A stretch of 6,571 bases of DNA, from NCBI GenBank assembly GCA_030611395.1, contig JAUWPX010000084.1, positions 1 to 6,571 of the forward strand. Reading direction: 5' to 3'. Within the stretch, counting starts at the first letter, position 1; each line of letters begins with the position of its first letter. Under the pieces are notes generated by a model. That model ran no database searches, was not told the DNA's origin, and was given only the letters and a program-made list of their open reading frames with translations. Both the position numbers and the translations under genes were made by a program. This document shows positions 1-6,563 of this stretch, piece by piece. The stretch comes from Bacteroidota bacterium (GTDB lineage Bacteria > Bacteroidota > Bacteroidia > Bacteroidales > VadinHA17).

Positions 1-1260
1 AATGCATCATGGGGTGATTATGATAGTGACGGAGATTTAGATTTAATTTATTCAGGAAGATCTCCGGGTTTAGGAGGAATTACCAAAATATTTTCCAATG
101 ATGGTAATAATATTTTTAGTGATATTTCATTTGATCTGTCAGACTTTGATGATGCAACAATGGCCTGGGGTGATTATGATGGTGATAATGATCTTGACAT
201 AGTTATTACTGGTCAGGCTTCATCAGGAAGCGGTTCAATAATGCAGGTTTATAATAATGTTATTTCTCTTAATGATAATTTGAAAGGAAAGGGATTAAGA
301 TCTGCAAAAGCTCCATCTAAAAATACACCACCATCAACTCCATCAGGTTTAAGTATTAATCCGGCAACAAGTGTGTCTGAAGATGGAACTACTGCAATAC
401 AGTTCTTATGGGACGCGTCAACTGATGATTATACTGATTCTCCCGGACTTACTTATGCCTTACGAATAGGAACTACATCGGGCGGTTCTGAAATTATGGC
501 TGCAAATGCAAATACTAATGGTATCAGAAAGCTTTCAGGAAAAGGTAATGTTGAACACAACCTCTCATGGAGCCTCTCCTTTGAATCGGGTACATATTTC
601 TGGGTAGTACAAGCTATCGATGCAGCTTATAGTGGGTCAGCATTTTCTGTTGAACAATCGTTTACATTAACTGATGGTTTTGTAGATATTAATTATGCCC
701 CAACAGATATTTCTCTTACAGATACAACCATTATTGAATGGCAAAGTGTTGAAACAGTTATTGGAACATTATCAACATTAGATCCGGATAATGATGATAC
801 ACATACGTTTGATTTTGGTATTGGTGATGGAAGCGATGATAATGCATCATTTACTATTGATGGAAATGTGCTGAAATCAGCTCAGGAGTATGATTTTAAT
901 GTAAAAAATATTTACTCTATAAGGATTAAAGTTACTGATAATGGAGGTTTAAGCTATGAAAAACCATTTCAGATTCAAATACTTGATGCAACAGGTTTAG
1001 AGGATATTAGATCATCATCAGCAATAAAAGTTTTCCCTAATCCTATAACCAATACTGCAATAATTCAATTAAATAGTCCGGATAATGAAATATTCAAATT
1101 TAGATTAATCAATATGCAGGGAGAAGTTGTTAAAGAAATAAATAATATTTCAGGTAATGAAATAACATTCCATAAAAATGAATTACCACATGGTTTTTAT
1201 TTAATTGAATTAATTAGTGAAAAGGGTGAAGTTTATAGAATAAAAGTAATTATTCAATAA
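1..1260 (+). CDS. Secreted FG-GAP/VCBS-repeat protein with FnIII-like, cadherin-like and T9SS sorting domains (5' partial)
   Basis: The reading frame is open from base 1, so this is the last 419 residues of a longer protein; the first ATG, at nt 160, lies inside a repeat and is not the true start. Two FG-GAP/VCBS-type units are visible at residues 2-19 and 54-71, each with the WGDYDxDxDLD calcium-loop motif, 52 residues apart. A linker leads to a fibronectin-III-like domain (about 113-223, with WDAS...LTYALRIGT and GTYFWVVQAID). A cadherin-like domain follows (about 233-329, with LDPDNDDTHTF). Residues 341-419 are a T9SS type A sorting domain, beginning KVFPNP and including LINMQGEVVKE and LPHGFYLIEL. 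By family knowledge, such proteins cross the outer membrane by the Por/T9SS system and stay on the surface or are released; the FG-GAP part probably forms a beta-propeller. A role in adhesion or ligand binding is inference. No enzymatic domain is seen in this part. The 3' end is very AT-rich and overlaps the convergent downstream gene. Confidence 0.93.
   Translation, partial: NASWGDYDSDGDLDLIYSGRSPGLGGITKIFSNDGNNIFSDISFDLSDFDDATMAWGDYDGDNDLDIVITGQASSGSGSIMQVYNNVISLNDNLKGKGLRSAKAPSKNTPPSTPSGLSINPATSVSEDGTTAIQFLWDASTDDYTDSPGLTYALRIGTTSGGSEIMAANANTNGIRKLSGKGNVEHNLSWSLSFESGTYFWVVQAIDAAYSGSAFSVEQSFTLTDGFVDINYAPTDISLTDTTIIEWQSVETVIGTLSTLDPDNDDTHTFDFGIGDGSDDNASFTIDGNVLKSAQEYDFNVKNIYSIRIKVTDNGGLSYEKPFQIQILDATGLEDIRSSSAIKVFPNPITNTAIIQLNSPDNEIFKFRLINMQGEVVKEINNISGNEITFHKNELPHGFYLIELISEKGEVYRIKVIIQ
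10..198 (+). repeat. Two FG-GAP/VCBS calcium-loop repeats (coding)
   Basis: The motif WGDYDxDxDLD is encoded at nt 10-42 and again at nt 166-198, a period of 156 nt or 52 residues. The first copy reads DYDSDGDLD and the second DYDGDNDLD, both matching the DxDxDGDxD calcium-binding pattern. Earlier copies presumably lie upstream of the window, since a beta-propeller would need about seven. Confidence 0.8.
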
Positions 1261-2105
1261 ATTCTTTCCTGGCCACTTTTTAGGTTAAAATAGATAAGAA
1301 TTGAAAAAATAGGTACCAGCGGAGTAGTGATAGCGCTGGTTGCAGAACTCATTAGTATATAAACCGGACTGATGTCAGGTAAAAGTGACTTGCTTACATT
1401 AGCAATTTCTGTTGATGTTTCCGGACTTAAAAATTCAAGGAAATTCCCGGTAAAAGGAGCCATGATTATGGATGAAAGGATAATCCCGATTACGAAATAA
1501 AGGATATAAAAAACCACAACATAACCCAGTGTCTTCCATAAATCTTTATGCACCAGTTTAAAACTTCCTGTTATGGCTTCCAGTGGATTAGCTTCTTCAA
1601 CAATCAACAGTGTAGAGGTGGGTGTAAAAACCGTGGCAAGATAAATCATTGCAGCAAACATGCCGATAACAAAAAAGATTACACCGAGCATCATTCCCGT
1701 TATAAGAATCATAAAAGCCAGAAACATAGTTGCCACGTAAGGGAGTGCAAACTTCTTAATTGATTCCTTAATCAGGATAAAATGATTATCCTCAGTTTTC
1801 CATTCCTGGTACAATATGTAATAATGGAGGAAGAGATAGAGCATGGAATAACCAACAAATAAAACAACCAGCAGCATGAACATAGATCCCATTTGTTCAA
1901 CCATTTTCTCAGGATTAGTAAGGTAATCGAAAGTCATGAATTCCCGTAACCGGGATGTTAATATAAAAGATTGAAGCACTAATATTCCAAGGAAGCTGTA
2001 TAGAAACAGCCAGCCAAAATGCTTCTTGTAAATTTCCCATGTTTTTCTAAAAAGACCTTCCAAATCTCTTTCCTGAAACAATGGGTGTTCGTCTGAATTT
2101 ATCAT
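1254..2105 (-). CDS. Six-helix integral membrane protein of unknown function
   Basis: A 283-residue protein. It has a short charged N-terminus (MINSDEHPLFQERDLEGLF) and about six hydrophobic segments near residues 30-50, 75-99, 120-140, 142-165, 193-216 and 248-272. The stretch NPLEAITGSFKLVHKDLWKTL (170-192), followed by a helix, resembles the 'xxAlxrSwxLvkgnxwxtlg' pattern of the DUF975/YciC and glycerophosphodiester-phosphodiesterase membrane-domain group. The end, IYFNLKSGQE, also fits the 'YYDLR' ending of that group. That assignment is a weak resemblance only; no catalytic motif is seen and no function is claimed. The ATG at 2103-2105 is preceded by an excellent Bacteroidota promoter about 30 nt upstream and has no clear Shine-Dalgarno. 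Its TGA stop (complement of 1254-1256) lies inside the convergent gene, giving a 7-bp tail-to-tail overlap. Confidence 0.85.
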   Translation of the reverse strand: MINSDEHPLFQERDLEGLFRKTWEIYKKHFGWLFLYSFLGILVLQSFILTSRLREFMTFDYLTNPEKMVEQMGSMFMLLVVLFVGYSMLYLFLHYYILYQEWKTEDNHFILIKESIKKFALPYVATMFLAFMILITGMMLGVIFFVIGMFAAMIYLATVFTPTSTLLIVEEANPLEAITGSFKLVHKDLWKTLGYVVVFYILYFVIGIILSSIIMAPFTGNFLEFLSPETSTEIANVSKSLLPDISPVYILMSSATSAITTPLVPIFSILIYFNLKSGQERIY

Positions 2106-2134
2106 TTATATAACTATGGATTTTTAAACTGGTG

Positions 2135-2142
2135 CAAAGATA
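2135..2142 (-). promoter_or_regulatory. Promoter -7 box (TATCTTTG) of the membrane protein gene
   Basis: On the minus strand these bases read TATCTTTG, a perfect match to the Bacteroidota -7 consensus TAnnTTTG. The expected start of transcription, near nt 2128, gives a 5' leader of about 20-25 nt before the ATG at 2105. Candidate upstream TTTG boxes come from the adjacent heptamer array, with 16 or 23 nt between them and this box; published Bacteroidota spacers are about 17-23 nt. The site suggests the membrane protein gene has its own promoter rather than depending on read-through from the DUF5916 gene. Confidence 0.6.
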
Positions 2143-2145
2143 AAA

Positions 2146-2180
2146 AAACCTCAAACTTCAAACCTCAAACTTCAAACCTC
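2146..2180. repeat. Heptamer tandem array, five copies (alternating AAACCTC / AAACTTC)
   Basis: Five perfect 7-bp units, starting at 2146, 2153, 2160, 2167 and 2174, alternate AAACCTC and AAACTTC, so the array is also 2.5 copies of a 14-bp unit. On the minus strand the units read GAGGTTT and GAAGTTT and present TTTG every 7 bp. The array lies between the stop codon of the DUF5916 gene and the promoter of the membrane protein gene, entirely outside coding sequence. Confidence 0.95.
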
Positions 2181-2187
2181 TTCCTAA

Positions 2188-4416
2188 TTATAAGTTGAAC
2201 GTATGCGTGTATTTAACCAGAATGGTTCTGTCACTGATTTGTGGCAGTTCAGGGATCTCTCTGTCGATGTTTGTATTTCTTCCTTCATTAACAACAAGAT
2301 AAAAATCGTTTCCTTCTTTTGGATTATAGCGCAGCCGGAAATTACTGATTATGGCATTATTGCTGCTATTAACCTGGATAAATGCACTTGCCGAAAGCTT
2401 AGTGCTATACATATAAAGAATCTTAAGCCTGCCAATTTGTCCATTGAATTTCTGTGATCGTTCTTTAAAATTAATCCAGTTATACTGGTAGGTGCCGTTC
2501 AGTTGAAAACTGGAGGAGATGCTCCATGTAGGCATGAATGATATTGAAGTCCTGTAACCATCATAAAATCCACCTGCTTTGGACCCGATCATCGAATAAA
2601 ACTTTCGTGACATAGGAGTTGAGACCATTCCCCTGAATTCAATAAATTCATATCGTCCTACAGGTACTTCAGCATCATCAGAGAATGAAAATTCTTCTTT
2701 AACATCTTCTATCATGTAACTCAGGGAAAAATTCCCTGACATCATAGATTTAGTCTGGAATTTCCATCCCGGACCTGCTGTAAGCGTTTCAAGACTGCCA
2801 TCGGATACACTCAGGAAATACATTTGCTGGATATATATACTGTGGCTAAATAGTTTTGAGTCTTTTCCGGGAAACCATCCATATTGAAATTGTGTTCTGA
2901 CAAATGAATAATCTTCACGCATTTCAAAACCTATTCCGGGATTAAATTCTTCTCCTGAACGGGACCATGAAAGGTTATACGCAAAACCCTCTTCTTTCCT
3001 TCTGTCCCAACTGATATTAAATTTAGCAGGATCAAGAGAGAACAAGTTATTATCAGAACCTGTTTCAAAACTCTGGGACCATTTAATATCCAGGTAATCA
3101 TCATTAAATATCCTCAGTATAGCATCCAATCCATAAGCAGTGTTGTATTTTCCGTCCATACCGATCCTTGAAGTAAAGATTCCACCAACATAGCTGTTCT
3201 CATTTATTACCTGTCTTCTCATTCTCAGCACCCCGAAATTTTCGGAAGGAAGGGTATCTTTAAACGGAGCAGTTTGCATATCCAAAAAACCAAGGTCCCA
3301 TGATCCAATTCGACCTACGATCCTTGCTCCGCCATATATACGAACAGGCTGGTCGTCGCAAAGTCCAATCCTTCGACTGTAAAAAAGGTTACTCGAACCA
3401 CCTGAACTGAAGCTGAAAATACTGGACCTTTCCTGGAAAATTTTTCGTTTCTCAGGGAAAAAGAGCGAAAACCGGGTTAGGTTAATCATCTGGTCATCAG
3501 CTTCTATCTGGGCGAAATCTGTATTTAAAGACAGATCCATGGTAAGGTTGCCGGTTAGTCCGTATTTAATATCCAGACCGGCTTCAACAGGTTTCTCTTC
3601 ATCATAGATGTATTCTGTTTCCGCATCGTTCAACTCATTGGTTTCAGAAAATCCAGTAAGACCATAGGGGGCAATATATAAGGGTCTTTTTGATATAATA
3701 CCTTTAAATACAACATTCTCTGCCTGTGATGGTTTCATCATAGCCCAATCACCATATTTGGGATTAATTGCCGGGAACATGATAGTTTCATTTTTATGTG
3801 GAATAGATCGCCAGACAATAAGCCCCATTGTTGTAATTCCTTTAATATCCTGGAAGCGCAGACTGGAAATCGGAATACGTATTTCGGCAAACCATCCCTC
3901 TTCATTGATAACAGTTTCCACATCCCAGAAGGTATCCCAGCTCATATTGAATGGCATTTGATTCATGTGACCTATGGCATCATTAAAAACACTCATATCA
4001 GATCGAATACCGGCAGGAGTTGTTGAAAAGCAAAGGGCATTCTCGTTATCATTAAAGGTGTCGAGAATAACTCCAAAATTATCACTGTTTGGACTAAAAT
4101 CATCCCTTTTTTTTGTTAAAGATTTGATTTTTGAGGCATTTTTATCATAAAATCTACCGGAAACATACAGGTACTTATCATTATAAAAGAGACGGATCTC
4201 TGTTTTTTCTGTAGGCTCTGATCCAAAATCAGGCTGGAACATTACAACCGGGAGTGGTTCAATTTCATCCCAGACTTTTTCAAAGGGCAAACCATCAAAT
4301 ACAATCTCTTTATCAATTCTTGATATTATTACAGAAGAAGTATCTGATTCTGAAAATACCTGTGGAGAGTATAAAACAAGTGTAATAAATACAGGTATAA
4401 AAACTTTTTTAATCAA
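2188..4416 (-). CDS. CBM9-like / DUF5916 outer-membrane protein
   Basis: A 742-residue exported protein. Residues 1-22 form a Sec signal peptide (MIKK, hydrophobic core, cleavage near VFS-ES). Residues about 32-236 form a carbohydrate-binding family 9-like beta-sandwich: 'DGLPFEKVWDEIEP', 'RLFYNDKYLYVSGRFYD', 'DNFGVILDTFND' and 'GWFAEIRIPISSLRF'. From about 245 to the end is the DUF5916 region, with hallmark stretches LSLNTDFAQIEADDQMINLTRF (296-316), LFFPEKRKIFQE (318-329) and LFYSRRIGL (344-352), followed by alternating amphipathic strands typical of an outer-membrane beta-barrel and ending in VKYTHTFNL. Length is in the usual family range, with no frameshift. By family knowledge these are envelope proteins of unknown function; ligand binding or a role with peptidases is inference. 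No SusC/SusD pair or glycoside hydrolase lies beside it. The start is TTG: an in-frame stop lies 12 nt upstream of it, and only this start gives a complete signal peptide. Confidence 0.92.
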   Translation of the reverse strand: MIKKVFIPVFITLVLYSPQVFSESDTSSVIISRIDKEIVFDGLPFEKVWDEIEPLPVVMFQPDFGSEPTEKTEIRLFYNDKYLYVSGRFYDKNASKIKSLTKKRDDFSPNSDNFGVILDTFNDNENALCFSTTPAGIRSDMSVFNDAIGHMNQMPFNMSWDTFWDVETVINEEGWFAEIRIPISSLRFQDIKGITTMGLIVWRSIPHKNETIMFPAINPKYGDWAMMKPSQAENVVFKGIISKRPLYIAPYGLTGFSETNELNDAETEYIYDEEKPVEAGLDIKYGLTGNLTMDLSLNTDFAQIEADDQMINLTRFSLFFPEKRKIFQERSSIFSFSSGGSSNLFYSRRIGLCDDQPVRIYGGARIVGRIGSWDLGFLDMQTAPFKDTLPSENFGVLRMRRQVINENSYVGGIFTSRIGMDGKYNTAYGLDAILRIFNDDYLDIKWSQSFETGSDNNLFSLDPAKFNISWDRRKEEGFAYNLSWSRSGEEFNPGIGFEMREDYSFVRTQFQYGWFPGKDSKLFSHSIYIQQMYFLSVSDGSLETLTAGPGWKFQTKSMMSGNFSLSYMIEDVKEEFSFSDDAEVPVGRYEFIEFRGMVSTPMSRKFYSMIGSKAGGFYDGYRTSISFMPTWSISSSFQLNGTYQYNWINFKERSQKFNGQIGRLKILYMYSTKLSASAFIQVNSSNNAIISNFRLRYNPKEGNDFYLVVNEGRNTNIDREIPELPQISDRTILVKYTHTFNL

Positions 4417-4420
4417 AGCA

Positions 4421-4425
4421 TCCTT
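4421..4425 (-). promoter_or_regulatory. Ribosome binding site (AAGGA) supporting a TTG start
   Basis: On the minus strand AAGGA sits 4 nt before the TTG at 4416-4414. The only nearby ATG (4421-4419) overlaps this AAGGA, is out of frame with the protein and stops after two codons (ATG CTT TGA). An in-frame TAA just upstream excludes a longer form, so the TTG is the best start for the DUF5916 protein. Confidence 0.55.
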
Positions 4426-4438
4426 GATTTATGGAATG

Positions 4439-4446
4439 TAAAAGTA
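4439..4446 (-). promoter_or_regulatory. Candidate promoter for the DUF5916 gene
   Basis: On the minus strand these bases read TACTTTTA, seven of eight bases of the TAnnTTTG box. TTTA lies 19 nt upstream, a one-mismatch match to the TTTG -33 box at a normal spacing. The predicted transcript would start near nt 4432, with a leader of about 15 nt. Both boxes have A in place of the final G, so this is a moderate candidate only. Confidence 0.35.
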
Positions 4447-4476
4447 ATTATTTCTCCGGTTTTAATAAATAATTGG

Positions 4477-4484
4477 TAGATTTA
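4477..4484 (+). promoter_or_regulatory. Candidate promoter for the M24 peptidase gene
   Basis: TAGATTTA matches TAnnTTTG at seven of eight positions. No good TTTG box is seen at the right distance; TTTC at 4451-4454 leaves a 22-nt spacer. If used, transcription would begin near nt 4491, at the base of the inner stem of the nested palindrome, and leave a leader of about 40 nt. Confidence 0.25.
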
Positions 4485-4517
4485 CTCACCGTGACTTCAA
4501 GTCACCCGATGAGTAAA
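4481..4517. repeat. Nested inverted repeat upstream of the peptidase gene
   Basis: An outer perfect 8-bp pair, TTTACTCA (4481-4488) and TGAGTAAA (4510-4517), encloses an inner perfect 6-bp pair, GTGACT (4491-4496) and AGTCAC (4500-4505), with loop TCA. The two stems are separated by an asymmetric internal loop, CC on the left and CCGA on the right. The element ends 13 nt before the peptidase ATG. Neither strand shows a T-run right after the stem in the direction that would make an intrinsic terminator. It could be an operator, a leader hairpin or a dispersed REP-like element; the sequence alone does not decide. Confidence 0.85.
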
Positions 4518-4530
4518 AAACGCAAAACAT

Positions 4531-5793
4531 ATGACAATTAACAGAAGAAAATTTATTGGAATTAGTGGTCTTACTGTCGGAGCATGGGGAATAGTTCCCA
4601 ATATCCTGTTTGGTAGTGAGAGACCACAAAAAAGCGATAAACTTTATGATCTTACAAAGGATGTTAAGCCTCTTGTTCGTGCTGATTTCCTGAAACGTCA
4701 GGAAAAAGCTAAAGAGTTGATGAGGGAATTGGATATTGACGGACTTCTTTTAACCGGTGATGTGAATATGAAATATTTTCTTAATATGTCATGGTGGAGA
4801 AGTGAAAGATTATTTGGAGCAATTTTGAATTTAAAAGGAGATCCAATCTGGGTTTGCCCGGCATTCGAAGAGAAACGTGCCAGGGAGGTGATTGGTTTTG
4901 GCAGCGATATCAGAACATGGGAAGAACACGAATCTCCTTACAGGCTGATAAAAGGTATTATGAAGGACCTTAACGGGAAGAAACTTGCTGTTGGCCCGAC
5001 AGTCAGAAATTTTGTTGTTGAAAGTTTACGCAAAGAATTATCCGGAACAGGGATCTCTCTTGTTGCAGGATCACCTGTTTCAGAAGGTTGCAGGGGTATT
5101 AAGTCGGAAAAAGAGGTGGCTTATATGGATCTGGCTAATACAATTACTAAAATAGCTTATCGTGAGGGATTTGTAAAACTAGAAGTTGGAATGACTCCTT
5201 CTGAATTGAGCGCCCACATTTCGCTTGCTCATAAACAAATGGGTGCAAACGGTGGCAGTTATCCATTGTTTGGACCAACGTCAGCTTTTCCTCATGGAAC
5301 AAAGGAGATCAGGAAGCTCTCCGATGGTGATATAATTTTGAATGATGGCGGGTGTTCGGTTGAAGGGTATCGTTCTGATGTTACCCGTACTATTGTGTTT
5401 GGGAAACCAACAGATAAGCAGAAACGGGTTTTTGACCTCGTACTTAAAGCCCAGAGAACAGCTATGGAAGCTGTTCGACCAGGTGTTACTTGTGAAAGTA
5501 TCGACCATGCTGCAAGAAAGGTGATCGAAGATGGAGGGTTCGGTCCGGGTTATAAGTTTTTTGGACACCGGCTTGGCCATGGTATTGGTATGGAAGGGCA
5601 TGAATATCCATATCTTGTAAAAGGAAATGACTTAAAAATGAAACCGGGAATGACATTCAGTAATGAACCGGGAATTTATATATATGGCGAATTTGGAGTA
5701 AGGATTGAAGATTGTTTTGTTGTAACTCCGGAAGGAGGACGGTATTTGGGTGGTAAACTAACCGAATCACTCGATTCTCCCTTCGGAACATGA
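4531..5793 (+). CDS. Tat-exported M24 family metallopeptidase (Xaa-Pro peptidase-like)
   Basis: A 420-residue protein expected to be a dinuclear-metal peptidase cleaving X-Pro bonds or related dipeptides. The N-terminus MTINRRKFIG and a mildly hydrophobic stretch to about residue 28 form a twin-arginine signal, placing the enzyme in the periplasm after folding. Residues about 50-190 are a creatinase/prolidase N-terminal domain; 'WWRSERLFGAIL' and 'WVCPAFEEKRARE' are typical of one bacterial subgroup. Residues about 198-412 are the pita-bread catalytic domain. All five expected metal ligands are present: D272 (ILNDGG), D283 (RSDVTRT), H350 (LGHGIG), E379 (NEPGIY) and E393 (RIED). H255 (PHGT) and H357 (GHE) fit the usual active-site histidines. 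The enzyme is therefore probably active. Substrate (general X-Pro peptides or a special dipeptide) cannot be told. It is transcribed divergently from the DUF5916 gene. No Shine-Dalgarno is seen; the leader before the ATG is A-rich. Confidence 0.94.
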   Translation: MTINRRKFIGISGLTVGAWGIVPNILFGSERPQKSDKLYDLTKDVKPLVRADFLKRQEKAKELMRELDIDGLLLTGDVNMKYFLNMSWWRSERLFGAILNLKGDPIWVCPAFEEKRAREVIGFGSDIRTWEEHESPYRLIKGIMKDLNGKKLAVGPTVRNFVVESLRKELSGTGISLVAGSPVSEGCRGIKSEKEVAYMDLANTITKIAYREGFVKLEVGMTPSELSAHISLAHKQMGANGGSYPLFGPTSAFPHGTKEIRKLSDGDIILNDGGCSVEGYRSDVTRTIVFGKPTDKQKRVFDLVLKAQRTAMEAVRPGVTCESIDHAARKVIEDGGFGPGYKFFGHRLGHGIGMEGHEYPYLVKGNDLKMKPGMTFSNEPGIYIYGEFGVRIEDCFVVTPEGGRYLGGKLTESLDSPFGT

Positions 5794-5798
5794 TTTGG

Positions 5799-6563
5799 TT
5801 ATTTATTATCAAGGCTTCCAAACACTTTTTTAAGTATTGGAGAAACCCTTGCATTAATATCTTTTCGTATCTTAAATTCTTCTTCTGCAACTTTAATAAA
5901 CATGCCATCAAGAGCTTTTTGGGTAAGATAATCCCCGAGATCTGTTTCAACAGTCTGCATGCCTGCCAGGTTTCCTGCCAATGATCCGGCAAACTGATTC
6001 CACTTCCCGGTGAGAGCATCCCATGAATCCTGGGTTGACATATTTCCCACTATATCCTTTTCTAATGAAGCACTGATCTTTGGACTGTACAGATCAAACA
6101 ACTCGTTGTAGGTTGTTTTACTGAGATATTGAGTGGCTGCATCATTCTCACCATTCAAAATACCAAAAGCATCGGAAATTGACATTTGTGTTACGCTGTT
6201 TATAAAGATAGGAGCCACTTCTTTTGCAGCATCTTCAGCAGCACGGTTTATTCTCAGAATTACATCATTAACCAGTTTATCGCCTCCCGGGATCTTTGAA
6301 ATATTTTCAACAATAATCTTTGCTTCTTCAGGAAGCAATATTTTAATAATTTCATCTCCAAAATATCCGTTTTCGGCTGCCAGACGGCCGGAAGAATTAC
6401 GTGCCCCTGTTTTCAATGCTTCTTTTAAGCCCTGTACAACCTCTGCTTCTGTTAAAGGCAGATTGGGTGCTACTGACTGAAGTGTTGTCAAAAGTTCTGC
6501 ACAAGCTGACAGTATTATTGAAACGGTCAGAATTAATGGTAAAATCAGTTTTTTCATGTTCAT
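5799..6563 (-). CDS. DUF4197 family lipoprotein
   Basis: A 254-residue protein with a lipoprotein signal: MNMKK, a hydrophobic core, and the lipobox L18-S19-A20-C21, so the mature protein should start at a lipidated C21. Alanine at +2 is not an inner-membrane retention signal, and no clear acidic surface-export tag follows the cysteine, so the periplasmic face of the outer membrane is the likely site (inference). The mature part matches the DUF4197 family: 'LTEAEVVQGLKEALKTGA', 'NGYFGDEIIKILLPEEA', 'DAFGILNGENDAATQYL', then a helical tail with 'GKWNQF' and 'TQKALDGMF'. It looks largely helical and has no visible catalytic motif; the family has no established function. The ATG at 6561-6563 is followed two codons later by a second ATG, either of which keeps the signal peptide. 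Its stop lies 5 nt from the stop of the convergent peptidase gene. The upstream region is outside the window, so its promoter cannot be seen. Confidence 0.9.
   Translation of the reverse strand: MNMKKLILPLILTVSIILSACAELLTTLQSVAPNLPLTEAEVVQGLKEALKTGARNSSGRLAAENGYFGDEIIKILLPEEAKIIVENISKIPGGDKLVNDVILRINRAAEDAAKEVAPIFINSVTQMSISDAFGILNGENDAATQYLSKTTYNELFDLYSPKISASLEKDIVGNMSTQDSWDALTGKWNQFAGSLAGNLAGMQTVETDLGDYLTQKALDGMFIKVAEEEFKIRKDINARVSPILKKVFGSLDNK

Noticed and set aside
1315..1340. Inverted repeat ACCAGCG / CGCTGGT with a 12-nt loop, followed on the minus strand by a T-run; looks like a terminator for the membrane protein gene.
   Set aside because: It lies inside the coding region about 60 nt before the stop codon, the loop is long, and the T-run starts several bases after the stem. 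More likely chance.
1548..1763. Open frame of 71 codons on the plus strand, rich in His, Lys and Cys.
   Set aside because: The composition is what results from reading the opposite strand of a membrane protein gene; no start signals or motifs were seen.
2188..4416. Possible polysaccharide-utilisation locus because of the CBM9-like domain.
   Set aside because: No SusC/SusD pair, glycoside hydrolase or sugar-responsive regulator is present in the window; CBM9-like plus DUF5916 alone does not support one.
4481..4520. Nested palindrome followed by an A-run, considered as a bidirectional intrinsic terminator.
   Set aside because: The run is A's on the plus strand after the stem and lies upstream of the stem in the minus-strand direction; it also sits between divergent starts, where no terminator is expected.
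5281..5601. Open frame of 106 codons on the minus strand within the peptidase gene.
   Set aside because: It is antisense to the conserved catalytic core of the M24 peptidase and shows no recognisable protein features.
5657..6019. Open frame of 120 codons on the minus strand spanning the peptidase and DUF4197 gene ends.
   Set aside because: It overlaps two well-supported genes, one on the same strand in another frame, and encodes nothing recognisable.
6133..6480. Open frame of 115 codons on the plus strand.
   Set aside because: It is antisense to the DUF4197 lipoprotein, whose family motifs are clear in the other strand.
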